Positions 11,745 through 23,620 of a DNA stretch of 64,000 nt are shown here, in pieces; position 1 is the stretch's first letter, and every line of letters starts with the position of its first letter. A program made the translations under genes and the position numbers. Below the pieces are notes generated by a model that ran no database searches, was not told the origin of the DNA, and worked only from the letters and a program-made list of their open reading frames with translations. Source of the DNA: Pocillopora verrucosa (Eukaryota; Cnidaria; Anthozoa; Scleractinia; Pocilloporidae); the NCBI RefSeq assembly GCF_036669915.1, contig NC_089316.1, forward strand, positions 19,272,976 to 19,336,975, given 5' to 3'.

Positions 11745-11815
11745 GCGGTTGTACAACAATCAGTTGAAGGGATTACCTCACACATTTTTAGCAAAAACAC
11801 CTTGTTATCGGACTT
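11745..11815 (+). pseudogene. LRR pseudo-exon with frameshift and lost donor
   Basis: It aligns with the exon at 47, but one base is missing in the codons after the LP core (71 bp instead of 72) and the donor reads CTAAGT. Both changes would prevent normal use. The surrounding module is otherwise well preserved. Confidence 0.75.
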
Positions 11816-12409
11816 CTAAGTTCATACCCTTCTTTATTTATTTAAAAGACGCTTTAAATCCAAATCTACTGAACAGACAAATAATGCCTTATCTCCAAAT
11901 GACCGATATGTCCTCTTTCCTCTAATGCTGATGCACAGTACCCTTGGATCCACCTCTCCCTTGTTTTGACCTCTACTCTATGTGCTACTTCTCGTCTCCC
12001 TAAATAATAATTTTTCTTCATAAAATGACCAGTTCTAGAAATAAACCTTTTTAGCTGTGTGGTCACGTAGTTAGAAATGGGTAAACAAGGATTCGAAATG
12101 GGTGCTCAAGTATGTGCCGCAGACGACATTTTATAAACGAAATTATTTCTTCTCTCGCCGAAATTTCCATATTCACGGACAAATTAGCACTCCACAATGA
12201 TTCACTGCGATGACATACAAATGGAGGACTATTGAAGTGGAGTCTTTTGAAAACAATAATTTGGATTGATAAAACAAACTTACGAGCACACGATCTTGAA
12301 AGCTTACTTGAAAAAACATATAAAGCCGGTACAAAAGGGAAGCAAATATATTACAAAAAGGAGGTTCGGGCATTTTTTGACTTAAGCTTAGAATGAAACC
12401 ATATTCTGT

Positions 12410-12989
12410 ATATATATATATTCCCTTAGCTCCGGTTGGAGCATAGGCCATTAACCACTTCCGTCCTCCATCGCGTTCTGTCCTGGGCAAATCTTCCTAA
12501 AGTGGCCCAAGTGTGGCCCCAGTTTCTCATTTGGGACTCTACACCTCTTCTCCAGGAGTTCCTGGGACGACCCCTCTTTCTCTTGCCCTGGGGGTTCCAA
12601 CGTAATGCCTGCCGGGTGATGTTGTTAGCCGGTTTCCTTAGGATGTTACCTATCCATCTCCACTTTCTCTGTGAGATCTGAGTTATGATTGGTTCCTCGC
12701 TTGCTAATTCCCACAGCATCTCGTTCGTTACCCTGTCAGTCCAACTGATTTTTAAAATTCGCCTAAGGCACTTATTGACGAAGGTCTGCAATTTCTGGGA
12801 CGTTTGCTTAGTTGTTCTCCACGTTTGTGAGCCATAGAGGAGGACTGCTTTGACATTGGTGTTAAAAATTCTAAATTTGGTTCTCCGTGAGATGACATGG
12901 GAGGACCACACTTTCCCCAGCGTATTGAAAGCTACTCTGGCTTTGTTTATCCTGACCTTGATATCTTCATCGGAACCTCGGAAACCTCG
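12410..12989 (-). mobile_element. 5'-truncated RTE-like LINE insertion
   Basis: A 580-bp insertion flanked by the 15-bp direct repeat GAAACCATATTCTGT at 12395-12409 and 12990-13004. The homologous place near 685-705 in module copy 1 has the sequence once, so it is the empty site. The element runs on the minus strand: its 3' end, at the left, finishes in a short TA repeat and its 5' end, at the right, is truncated. Target-primed reverse transcription explains all three marks. The clade assignment rests on the coding segment and the simple-repeat tail and is tentative. Confidence 0.8.
12426..12981 (-). pseudogene. LINE reverse transcriptase C-terminal fragment
   Basis: An open frame from the truncated 5' end to a TAA stop just inside the TA tail. 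It encodes the region after the catalytic palm of a non-LTR reverse transcriptase, with the characteristic VLLYGSQTW and LRRILKISW motifs, a WIGNILR segment and a basic GRPRNSWRR stretch before the C-terminus. These motifs are common in RTE-like and related LINEs of marine animals. The catalytic YADD and endonuclease parts are absent, so the copy is dead on arrival. Its frame is undamaged, which suggests a fairly recent insertion. Confidence 0.7.
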
Positions 12990-13579
12990 GAAACCATATT
13001 CTGTCCATAACTGTAAAGTTATGAAGTTGAAGTAGATATATTCGTACACTTTGGTTACCTAATCGACAGCCGATCAAAGTTCTCAAACTACTGAATGAAC
13101 GGAAGTTTGATATTTCTCTAAAAATTCAACAAATTGTGAGAGCCTACACAATCCAAACCATCATATGTCGACGAGGAACCGCAAAGTGATCCCAAAGTGA
13201 TTTATAAATCTCATGTCTAGCGTTCGGTGATCCTTAACACTGGTCTCAGAATACAGAGCCATGGACGTTGACACAAAATTGAGGTCGACTGCCGGTCACG
13301 GTTCCCAAATAACTACATGACTTGCAGTTGGAAATTTACCGAAAATTTAAGGAAACTTAGAAAGCCCATACATTCCGAACTATTATATGTTGATTAGAAG
13401 CTTCTGCGCTCTCTCGAAGACATTTATAAATCTCATTTCTAGCGTTCGGTTTCTCTGACTCAGAATGCACGCACTAAGAAATTCAGTGATACTGGGCGGG
13501 ATGTTTTGTATGCGTTTTAATCGCAAAAAAAGAAAAAAAGAAAAGAAAGAAAATAGAAGAAAAGGAATAAAAATTAAAT

Positions 13580-13664
13580 CGGTTGTGAATATATGGAAGT
13601 CATATATTTGAACTGCCGTTAAAGACGTGAATATGAAAGCGATCTTCGCAGTAATGAACACTAT
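13580..13664 (-). mobile_element. SINE 3' body fragment, minus strand (copy 2)
   Basis: The counterpart in module copy 2 of the fragment at 1228-1330, with the same orientation and the same inverted relation to the forward SINE on its right. Confidence 0.5.
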
Positions 13665-13669
13665 TTAAG

Positions 13670-13840
13670 TTCAGGGTTTATTTGGAACCAACACAGTGAC
13701 CAGTTCCCACTTGGCTTGTTAGCTCAGTTGATAGAGCACTGCACCGGTATCGCAGAGGTCATGGGTTCAAATCCCGTACAGGCCTTCTTTTCACTACTAC
13801 TTAAGTAGTGTTTATTACTGCGAAGATCGCTTTCATATTC
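13670..13840 (+). mobile_element. tRNA-derived SINE, plus strand (copy 2)
   Basis: The paralogue of the SINE at 1336. The tRNA-like head is 13713-13784 (72 nt) and is identical to the first over most of its length, with the same CCGGTAT anticodon loop and GGTTCAAATCC B box. It came with the module duplication and is not an independent insertion. Confidence 0.7.
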
Positions 13841-15734
13841 AAAAATTACATGGAAACAGATTGGTCGGGATACCAATGGTTCTAGTTTAAGTTTTTCCTC
13901 TTTAGAAATTCTTCATAGCCTACAGCTATTCAGCAAAGTGGAGGTAACTAGCGGCACCCAAAAATTTGTTAGCAATCATAAAATAGAAATCCTGATAATG
14001 ATTTGTAATAGGAAACAACACCAGGCATTGGGAGAACGCTTTTCTCCCTTTTGATATCCATTATTTTCCGGCGCTTAAATTAAAGTTGTCTCCGTTGTGT
14101 CCTTCTTCCAAGCCTTTTGGGTGTAAAATATTTTTCAAATTTGTTAGGGGTGACAGGAATATTTAGTGGATAAGGAATGTGTACAGCATTAAATTAAAGA
14201 AATTGTTTCTTTTTCGAGAGATTTTGAGGTTACAAATGTAAAGAAAGTTTTATGTGGAAAATGGAATATGAAAGTAGCCTCATACAAAAACCTTTAACAA
14301 AAACTTTTCTCTGAATTCCGTTGTGAACGATTTTACATTGGCGATTTTCCCCAACAAATTGAACTCGACTACTTAAACAAGCCTTTCACGTGAAACGTGA
14401 AGAAAGGAAGCAAATGCCTTGGATAAAACACAATGCAAATCCACGACCGAAAGGCACAAAAATGAAAATAAAGAATATATAGCCTTGAGTGCGACAAAGG
14501 ATCGTGGTTTCTCAACTTTCAATGATTTGCGGAGCTAAAACATGTTCAATTTTTCCCTTGGTTTTAGCTTTACCCTACCACCGAAACGTGCTCGTAGTAT
14601 ATACGAAACCATTGAGATAATATAGCACAAAGAGGTGATTTTAATGGCTGTTACCCTGCAACGGCTAAAGCGCAAATCTCGCGTGCGTTGCTCCGGGATA
14701 GCTAAGCATCGCTTTGTCGTCGCATATAAACCACTTTGGATGTTGAGAGAACGCGAAAAAAATTTATAAACAATAACGTGTTAGTGAAGAATTCTTCATG
14801 ATAGTCTGTACGGAAAGCTTTTAAAGTTGGCAAGCACAGAAAGCAGCTTTAATTACTTGCGGAAGTGTTTTTATTTTTGAAAATAAATTCAGTTGTAGGA
14901 TTTTAACTGGTGGAGTTTATTTTCTTTGTGAGGATTTAACTTTTAATTATTTAATAACATTACTAGGCCACATAACGTCTGAAAGCGAAGAAATCGAAAG
15001 ACAACAACATCGAGCCGTGTTTCGTGTGTACTGATTCAAGCGTCGTCCAACTATTTTGTTTACTCGCGGTACACTATTTTCCTGTAATAAAATTTGCTTA
15101 TGTTGTCTCAGCTTGAATTGAAATTGCCATGGAGTCGTTGTTAAAATTTAGAAAAGTGTTTGGAGTGCCTAAACTTGGCAAAAACTATCAGGTGAAAGTT
15201 GAAATCGCGGACAGCAAACGGAATTGCCAAAAATCTTGAGTGCACATCTACTTTGGAAGGGTTTTTTTCATATATCAAGTAGATAAGATTCTCAGAAATA
15301 TCTAAAGGAAGATGCATTTAGTTTTCCGGTGCAATTTTCTTGGGCAAGAAAATATCAAGTTTTTCCCTGATCTTGGCGAGTGGCTTGGGGAGCTTTAGTG
15401 GAGAGTTTCTGAAGGTCTTTCACTTTTAAATGCCTAAAATAGAGCAATCAGTGACATTGATATTGTAAGAAAAGTTAAATTTTTGTGGTTGTTTTTTGGC
15501 GTTCAAAGTGTTCTCCTCGTTTCTTTCAAACCAAAAGCTTTTAGCAAATTAAACTTTAGGAATTCGCCAGTGGTAGCACCATTTGACAGCAGGACGGGAA
15601 GATATTTCAGATTTATTTGATTTTACATAGAAATTACAGTAGATCTTTGATTAACCAGAGCGCGCGTTGTATCTAAGTTATGTTATGACATGGCGCATTA
15701 GGCACTCTGACACTCTTCCACCAATACTTCATGC

Positions 15735-16196
15735 GGGGACGCAAGCGGCCTCAACTGTAGGTACTTTTTAGAAATGCTAAGATATTATCCTAGCATTCCT
15801 AACATTCCGAGCTGCGCGAGAGTGTCAAAATCCGTGCGTATGTCACAGAAATGTCACTAGACCAAAAGTACGCCAGATGAGGGCGAATAAATTGTGTGGA
15901 TATATTTCTCTTTATAATCTACAATGTAACACAAAGGAACCGGCCAAGGAATAATAATAAGGCATTATTGATTACGTGTGAAACAAAAGCATTAGCTGAT
16001 GGCATTTTGAGATCAGGCATTAATTCATTTATCTTTTCATATTTATTCGCCCTCATCTGGGGTACTTTAGGTCTAGTGACATTTCTGACATACACACGGA
16101 TTTTGACACTCTCGTGCACCTCAGAATGTTAGGAATGCTAGGATAATATCCTAGCATTTCTAAAAAGTACTTACAGTTGAGGCCGCTTGGGTCCCC
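15735..16196. mobile_element. Long-TIR MITE, 462 bp
   Basis: Both ends begin GGGGAC and share terminal inverted repeats of about 160 bp that stay alignable through the AAGCGGCCTCAACTG block, an internal CCTAGCATTCCTAACATT stretch and a CATCTGG/CCAGATG block. The flanks read TCATGC and TCATGT, a probable 5- to 6-bp target duplication. The matching site in module copy 1, near 3405-3425, lacks the element. The centre is AT-rich and non-coding. The superfamily is not assigned. Confidence 0.75.
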
Positions 16197-17493
16197 TCAT
16201 GTTGGGATGTGAAAAATACTCGCTCACAATATATGACTATTTAACAAAGTGACAAAGTCGTGAAGACGCAAAAACTAAACTAAGCAAAACGACAATCACC
16301 AACAAAGACTAGTAGGTGATAACGTGTTCCAAATTAATAACAATTGTGTTCATTTAGTCTCTTCAACACCCGTCTTTAGGTTGACACCAAGCATCGAAAA
16401 CCTAGGTTTAACTTGAAAGCTGCGGCAAAATGTATCATGCCATTTCGAAATCAAATCGAAAAGCCAAACGTAACGTTCGGTATTCCTGTCTAGTTCCTTG
16501 CTTTTAGTTTATTTAATCAAATATCCACCGCGGGGGGAATTATGATACTAAAAGTCTCGTTGTCATGGTGATATTGGCTTTCTAAGGGTCGTAATAATAC
16601 ATTACATCCGACAAACCTTGTTGCTTCATGCAATGCACGTATGTAGCGACGAACGAAATTACGAATTACGCCGGAACCGTCACACCGCCGATAAATTATT
16701 GATAAGTCTGTATTTTTAAGCGTAGCGCTGGTGGGTATTATTGCACGTTATTGTTCGCCGAGTAATCACTTTGTAAAATTATCCCGATTTCTTCGAGAAG
16801 TTGAAGCGTAAGATTTTTAAGGTGAACGCACGAGAAGATAATTTCGAGCGTTAAAGACCATCTAAACTAAGGGGTTTGGGGGCAGAAAATGTTTATATGA
16901 AGGGTCTCGGAAATGCCATTTCCTGCGTTTTCTGCAGGAAAATCTAGGTTAATAAATACGAATAAAAATGCACTTGTTCGTGGTCTAGTTTCCCCACCTC
17001 TAGTGCTATCAGTAAGGCACAAGTTTACGGCCGGCTGCAGACAGTGTTACATACATTTGTAGACCGGTATCCTGCAGCTGTGTAATTATCTTATTTTTTA
17101 GCAAAAGACATTTGCAGAAATGAGTTATTTTATGGACTGAATTTTTATTGCCACATCGAAAAAACCGATCGGTTTTCAAGTGCAATTTAACGCGGAATTC
17201 CCTCGTCAGGTAATGAATTTTCCTTGAATCACAAAATTGAATGAAAATAAGAAAAAACGAAAACAGTTATAATCTTGTTTGTTTTTATCCTGGGCGCGCG
17301 CCCCAGAAAGCCATTTCAAAGTCAACTGTTCGAACTTTCATTGCGTCAGCGAGTAGGAAGCATGGTCAGTCGTACACGTTTGAATCTTCGACGACTTTAT
17401 TTTTCCCTGTGCTTGTTTTCACATTTTTTTTCAAACTTTTTCATACAACTTCACACTATATTAAGGATAATAGATGTATTTCACTGAGTTTAC

Positions 17494-17708
17494 AAGCCGT
17501 TTATCTTTAAAATATTTTTTCAAATTTCCAAATTATTTGGTCGAGAAGGAAAACAATTTACACCTTTTACCTCTTTCTTGGCAAAACTGAAAGAAATAAA
17601 GTGTCCAAGCCAAAGCACTGAAAGTTTAAAATCGCGATGAAAGGTATTTATTTCTTCTTCTGTATATATGAAAATCGACCCTGGCCCGTTTTCAACTCGC
17701 AATTCCAC
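17494..17708 (-). pseudogene. Antisense exon-like ORF, copy 2 (5'-deleted)
   Basis: This shares TEEEINTFHRDFKLSVL and FISFSF with the other two copies and keeps the donor-like GTAAAC at its 3' edge (low-coordinate end near 17494), but the frame reaches a stop before that point. The upstream part with the ATG is deleted: at about 17684 the sequence jumps to module text equivalent to 5640. It is therefore not expressible as in copy 3. Confidence 0.35.
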
Positions 17709-18019
17709 GCTAAATACTTCGCTTCGTTGACCAATCAGAATGCGATATTTTATTCAATTATGCGATTCTGAGACTGATCAATGGAGCTTTTAAAGTCATT
17801 TGAGCTGACTCGTTTTGTGTGCTGAAGAATTTTGCCTGCTACACTTCGCGAGACACTTACAAATTTGTACACAGTTTATGTCACTTCATTCATGACCAAT
17901 AGTGTAACCAAATTCGATAGGTATCCGATTTGATGATAACGAATGCTGTTTTATCAGCCTGAGAATAAACCTACATTTTCTCGCTCATGAAAGTATCTTT
18001 TTAAGTGTTTTTTTTAATT

Positions 18020-18115
18020 TCTGCTCCCGCTTTCCGCCCTAAAATAGATCCCTCTCCTGCCCTCTGCTCTCCCGGGCTCCCTCCCCCGTGTCCCCCCTGT
18101 TCCACTTGCCTCCCT
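18020..18115 (+). repeat. C-rich pyrimidine tract
   Basis: A run rich in CCCTC, CTCCC and CCCCC blocks, also present in decayed form near 53095-53150 beside the same module text. It is a low-complexity polypyrimidine patch, not coding. Confidence 0.45.
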
Positions 18116-18500
18116 CCACTAAGGCCCAAAACCTAAGTAAAAACTGACAACCTCACAGAAAAAAGGTCTTACCTCAGTGGCACAGTTCGAAGAGGCCGCC
18201 TCTGTGCATGTTCAAAAATTAAATTTCCCATATGGAAACTCAGATTGTGCCGAGTGTCAAACAGTCGTAACACCAGAAAATTTTCCCTACTCTTTTCTGC
18301 CAAAGTCTCTCTATTCCAGACATTCTCTATTATTAGTTCAATATTTTCCCCTTTCAAAATTCTTTTGATATCTTGTATATTTTAGGCCCTTATATCAGAG
18401 CATGTTAAAAGAAGTAACAAGTTTTATTCTAGCCTCTTATTCGCTGAACTTTGTCGTCGTATACCATGCAATTGAAAATATATCAACTTATTTTTGATAG

Positions 18501-18572
18501 GCTGTTGAACAACAACCAGCTGAGGAATTTACCATCAGGCATTTTCAGCAACAATACCCAGCTGAAGTGGCT
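18501..18572 (+). CDS. LRR exon 3, intact (type C)
   Basis: A 72-bp exon with core LNNNQLRNLPSGIFSNNT, acceptor TTTTTGATAG and donor GTAAGT, phase-symmetric like the others. It differs from the 10108 exon at only a few residues. It heads the type C module whose intron later received the TIR element at 19070 and the CACTA element at 23467. Its duplicate at 55401 has lost the acceptor and gained a stop, so only this member of the pair is usable. Confidence 0.75.
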
Positions 18573-18669
18573 GTAAGTTTGGAGTCTTTCTCAATATTGG
18601 TGTAAGAGGAACGCATGGAATCCAACCTTCAAAGCAGGCATTTGAATGCATGGGTGATATCGCACATTA

Positions 18670-19026
18670 TCAGTTATATCTTAAAAAAGCTGCATTAAGT
18701 GCCGCTCTCACCAAGAGCGGTCCTCTCGACTTCCCTTTCAGTTGTTCTCCAATTCTCTTTTTTCGCGTCGCCACAAGCCAAAAATGATTTTTGGCCAGTA
18801 CACCCGTGTGGACAGCGATCGAAAGTGTAAATTTCACAGATTTTGTCCAGCGCGCAGCGATTGCAATAACATAGCTCACGGAGAGAGATTCTGAGTTCAT
18901 AAAAGTAAAGAAAATTTTATGTACAGAAAATTGTAAGATGTAATATAGAATAAAATATGAAAATAGCCTCATCCAAAAACTTTTAGCAAAAAATTTTTTC
19001 TGAATCCATTGTGAACGACATTGCAC
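18670..19026 (-). other. Antisense ORF of unknown nature, copy A
   Basis: An open frame of 118 codons whose C-terminal half, including AARWTKSVKF, GVLAKNHFWL and KRIGEQLKGK, is almost unchanged in the duplicate at 55570. The DNA from about 18700 to 18890 appears inserted relative to the related module near 10300, and begins with a CCGCTCT/AGAGCGG hairpin. The family was not recognised. It could be an insertion of repeat DNA that happens to be open and need not be a gene. Confidence 0.3.
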
Positions 19027-19069
19027 TGGCGAGTTTCCCCAACAAAATAAAGTTGATTACACAAGCCTT

Positions 19070-21146
19070 GTTGAAGTCCTAAATGTAATAACTGTCCTAA
19101 ATGTAATAAAGTCCTAAATGTAATAAGCCTCCAATGCAATCGTTTAACTCCTTCAGTGCATTGTTGTTGTGGCGGACATCCACATTGAGATGTTAAAGTG
19201 ACAGCTGTCGCACTAAAAAAACCGCTGACCATTATATATGTCACATTACGGGCTCGCTGATATCAATCAGTGTCTTTTTACTTGCTAGACATAAGAAATA
19301 TCAGCAGTCGGAGTATGGTCCTTTAAGCGGTTTATTGATCGAGTTGAAGAAAATAATTTCCAGCCCAAAGTGAGCTAGTGCTTGGCTGGAAGCTCAATGG
19401 GATGGAATCGATTGGTACGTAATCATTAGGACTTTTTGGAAAAGAAACTGACTACAATTGATGTTGAACTAGCATGCTATTGTTGATGTTATCCTTTTAG
19501 AGTAGTTTGAATGATTTCGCTGTGTCACATGTTAAACCAAAAGAAAAACATTATTATCAGTAGTTTTACTGAAATTTTGCACATCAATGTTATTCAATGT
19601 CAATTGATTTTAATAAGGCATTTTGAGTTCATTTTTAAGAATGGCTATCTTGATTTATTCAATTTTGAACCTCGGATATTGCATTTGTAGCCCTCTATGG
19701 CTTTACTCCACCTCAGTAATCAATTCATGTACCATATGACTATAAGTGGAAACTGTTGAGCTTTCTTTTTTCATTCATTTATTTATTTATTCATTTTCTC
19801 CCCTCACGGCGGGGAGAAGAGATGAAGACAAAAAATGAAATATAAACTTGAGATCAACTTTAAAATATATGTTTTTTCAATATTTCGGTTCGGGAACTGA
19901 TGAACCGTCATTAGGGGGCTAAAGGAAAAAAATGAATGGTTGATTAGACCATCAACTGACCATCATGTGTTGAATGTTATAGCTCAACGGTTCAATTTGA
20001 CTCTTGAGTGGAAAAAAGGCAACATGTCGAGACCTGTGATCGTGAAATGGAATAATATATGATTGGTCAGTAGATATCTTGCTCCGTAAGTCACTTTATC
20101 ATATAGCTAGCAGCGCGCGCGGGCAAGATGAAGTGAATCCTGTGTTCTGATTGGCTACCTGAGCGGGCATGATGGGCCCACCCTCGCCCGCTCGGGATTC
20201 CCCGTATTGATGCCACGTAAGAAAACTTACAAAGTTCGTAACTTTTGGACAATGTCGGCATATACATAGGAAAAAAATAAACGACCCTCTTGGGTTTATT
20301 GTGCTGCAAACACAGTTGGCTTTCTCTATCGGTTCTCGAAATAAACAAGCCATTCTTGATTCTTATCAGAGTGAAATCTTTTGCCATACAATTAATCCTT
20401 TAATGACCAAGCCAAGAGAATACAAGACGAAGCTTGTTCAGTCAAGATGACGGGATATTAGCCTTGTTCTTTTTTTACTTTTTTATGGACCGAGACTTCG
20501 TCTCAGTCCGCAAAAACGCAAAAAAAAAAAAAAAGAACTCGGCAATGTCCAGCCATTTTGACCTCACGCTTGGTCAATAACGCATATGAATATATTTTAT
20601 TCAGACCCATACAAATCTGGCAAAGGAAGACAGTACAAAGCACTTCCGAGCCCGGAATTTGTCTAACGTTTAAGTCGGTGGACTTCCTTTTCCTTGTAAT
20701 TCGTTTTATGAAGTGTTAACTTCAGCGCTGATCACACAAGTATATCGTCAAAATCTGTTACACTTATAGAGTCTGAGCCAACGATATTAAGAGAGCTATT
20801 GACTAGCGTTCTCATTCCTTTGCGTCCGTCAATTTGATGCCAAAAGCACATCAGTATAAGGTTTTGTAGCCAATGCTTCTCAACCTACGTCTTTGGCAAA
20901 TAGCAAGACGCTGATTAATATCAGCGAGCCCGCAATATGCCATGAATATTGGTCAGAGGATTCTTAAGTGCAACAGCTGTCACTTTAACATCTCAATGTT
21001 AGCGTAGTTAAACGACTGCATAGGGGGCTTATTACATTTAGGACCGAACGTTGTTACATTTATGGCTTTATTACATTTAGGACCAACTGTTATTACATTT
21101 AGGACTTTATTACATTTAGGACAGTTATTATATTTAGGGCTTCAAC
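19070..21146. mobile_element. Non-autonomous element with minisatellite-tipped TIRs
   Basis: Present here and absent from the duplicate at about 55959, where module text is continuous. Both ends start GTTGAAG and carry a short tandem repeat with unit close to TCCTAAATGTAATAA, about three copies on the left and five on the right, followed by further inverted homology, giving arms of about 240 bp (19070-19310 and 20900-21146). Flanks share AAGCCTT; because of end ambiguity the target duplication could be 3 to 9 bp. No transposase was found. The interior holds GC-rich and simple-repeat patches, including a hairpin near 20490 and an A-run at 20519-20534. Confidence 0.7.
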
Positions 21147-23466
21147 AAGCCTTTCACGTGAAACGTGAAGAAAGGAAACAAATCCTCTGAATAAAATTTA
21201 ATGCAAATCCAGGACCGAAAGGCTCAAAACCTGTCTGAAATAAGGAATCTATAGTCTTGAGCGCGACAAAAGACCGTGGTTTGCCCAACCTTCAATGATT
21301 TGCGAAGCTAGAACATGTTTAATTTTTCCTTTGGTTCTAGCCTTACTCCACTACCAAAACGTACTCGTAGTATATACGAAAAAAGTGAGATAATATAGCA
21401 CAAAGAGATTATTATAACTCCTATTACCCTGCAACGATCACAAGCGAAAATCTCGCGTGCGTTAATCCGGGATAGCTAAGCATCGCTTTGCCGTCGTATG
21501 TAAACCACTTGGGATGTTGAGAGAACACGAAAATAATCTGTAAACAATGACATTCTACTGAAGAATACTTCATAATAGTCTGTGCATAAAGGCTTTTGAA
21601 GAAATCAGTTTAAATGTCTTGCGGAGCTTTTTTATGATGAAAAATAAATTCAGTTGTAGGATTTTAACCGGTGAAGTTTATTTTCATCGTTGGGACTTAA
21701 CTTTAAATTCTTTAATCACGTTACTAGACCACACCACGGCTGAAGTCGGAGAAATCGAAAGACAACAACATCGAGCCGTGTTTCGTTTGTACCGATTCAA
21801 ACGTCGTCCAACTGTTTTGTTTACTCGCGGTACACTACTTTCCTTAAACAAAATTTGTTTAAGTTGTCTCAGCTTGGATTAACATTGCACGGAGTCGTCG
21901 TTTAAATTTACAAAAGTGTTTAGAATACTTAACCTTGGCAAAAATTGAAATCGCGGACCGCAAACGGAATTGCCGTAAATCTTGAGTACACATGCACATT
22001 CGAAGGGTTTTTTTTACTTGTCATTTAGATAAAACTGAAAAACTGAAAACTCAGTAAAACTGAATTTAAAACTTAAAAAAAAGATATCGTTAGAAAACTT
22101 CAATCTTTGTAGACACTTGGAAATTGCAAGAGTTGATTGCCGGTCACGGTTCCCAAATAATTAAATGACTTGCAGTCGAGACAACCCATACATTCCAAAC
22201 TATGTTGATGAGGACCTTCTAAGCGATCTCGAAAAGATTTACAAATCTCATATCTAGCGTTCAGTTTACTTTGACTCAGATTTATTTCACTCAGAAATTC
22301 CGTGATACCATGCGACATGTTTTGCATGCGCTTCAATTCCCAAAAGAAAAAAAAAACGGATAAGGAAAAGGAAGAACAATTACATCGTAAAAAATTGGTT
22401 GGTGTACCACTTGCTCGAGTTTAAGTCTGTCCTCTTTAAAAAATTCTTGATAGCTAACAACTATTCAGCGAAGTGGAAGTAGGTAGTGGTAGATATTTAT
22501 CAAACCGCTGATGATATTTACCAATAATGATGATGCGAGTAGTTGTTTTGTTGTATACTAACACAGTGCATTAAAAACTAACTATTTAAACTAAATTATT
22601 CCTGCAACGATTACAATGCTTTCGGGCGCAAGTCCCGCGCAAATCTCCCAGCGGTGAAAAACTGAGAATATTCGGAGTTTGACAAGCTAATCAGAGCGCC
22701 CCTTCAGCATTCTCTACTGTGTCAGTATATACCTCTCATGAATTCTGAAAACTATCAGAAGTCTTTTTTTTTTTTTTTAATCTAAGGTCGATAGTGGAAC
22801 GAGACCTTCAGAGTGAGCTAGCGTGATTCTGTGAAACAATAATATACCATAAGTGAATTAGACTTGAAATAGATACAAAATACTCTAAATTACAGTAGCT
22901 CTGAAAATAATTGGACAAAAGAAACAATAGTAGGCAAGAGGGAAATGTTCTCATCGACAATTCTTTTCCAAATTTCAGAGATGTTTTGCCTTCTTTCTTG
23001 TTTTCTCTTTTTTAAAGCGTTAACACTTGGATTAGGAAAAGTCACTTGGAAAATACATCGGTTTAGAAAAATTCGTCTACCTAAATGTTAATTTTTCTGC
23101 ATAAAATGAGCAGCCCTGGCAATAGACCTTTTTAGTTGTCACGAAATTTAAAATAGCTATACAAGAATTCGAAATGGAAAGAACAGTGAACGCTATGATA
23201 TAAAACAGAACATGAAAGTGGTCTTAAAAACTTTTTTAACAAAAACTTTCTCTAATCGCGTTGTGAACTAATTTACTTTGGGTGTTTATTTCCACAAACT
23301 TAAGTTTATAACTTAAACAAGCTTAAACATGAAACTTGAAAAAAGGAAACAAAACCTTGGTTAAATTCCAAGGCAAATCCAGGACCGAAAAGGCACAAAA
23401 CTTGTCTGATAATAAATAATATACAGTCTCAATGATTTGCGAAGCTGAAATACGTTTTTCCCCTTG

Positions 23467-23620
23467 CACTGCGCGAAATGAATAATTTCGTGGAATTTTT
23501 GGAGCCGTGATATTTCACGATACCCGACGAGTCGCAGATCGGAATGCGACGTGTCGGGAAACGTGGCGTGTCGGAGTGTCATGTTCCTGACACCCGTAAC
23601 ACGGCGTGTCATGACAAGTC
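23467..23620. repeat. CACTA left terminal and subterminal region
   Basis: After the terminal CACTG the sequence contains two small palindromes (CGAAAT/ATTTCG and CGTGATATTTCACG) and then repeated words of the type CGTGTCGG and GGCGTGTC in both orientations up to about 23620. Subterminal repeats of CACTA elements serve as protein-binding sites in plants; a similar role here is inference. Copy B has the same region at 58336-58490. Confidence 0.5.

Larger units (their letters stand above)
11690..18010 (+). repeat. LRR module type A, copy 2
   Basis: A second copy of 1-5990, offset by about 11.7 kb. It starts with a broken LRR exon and carries the same SINE pair near 13.6-13.84 kb. It differs by a LINE insertion at 12410, a MITE at 15735, absence of the 4.56-4.95 kb SINEs, loss of the left palindrome arm near 17160 and a deletion at about 17684 relative to 5358-5639. 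Confidence 0.75.

Noticed and set aside
20099..20387. Overlapping minus-strand frames inside the TIR element
   Set aside because: They cross a GC-rich low-complexity segment and show no transposase motif.
21619..21882. Plus-strand 87-codon frame after the TIR element, with a relative at 56433
   Set aside because: Interrupted in the matching parts of type A modules near 2560 and 14850, where the same DNA has stops; no splice signals or family.
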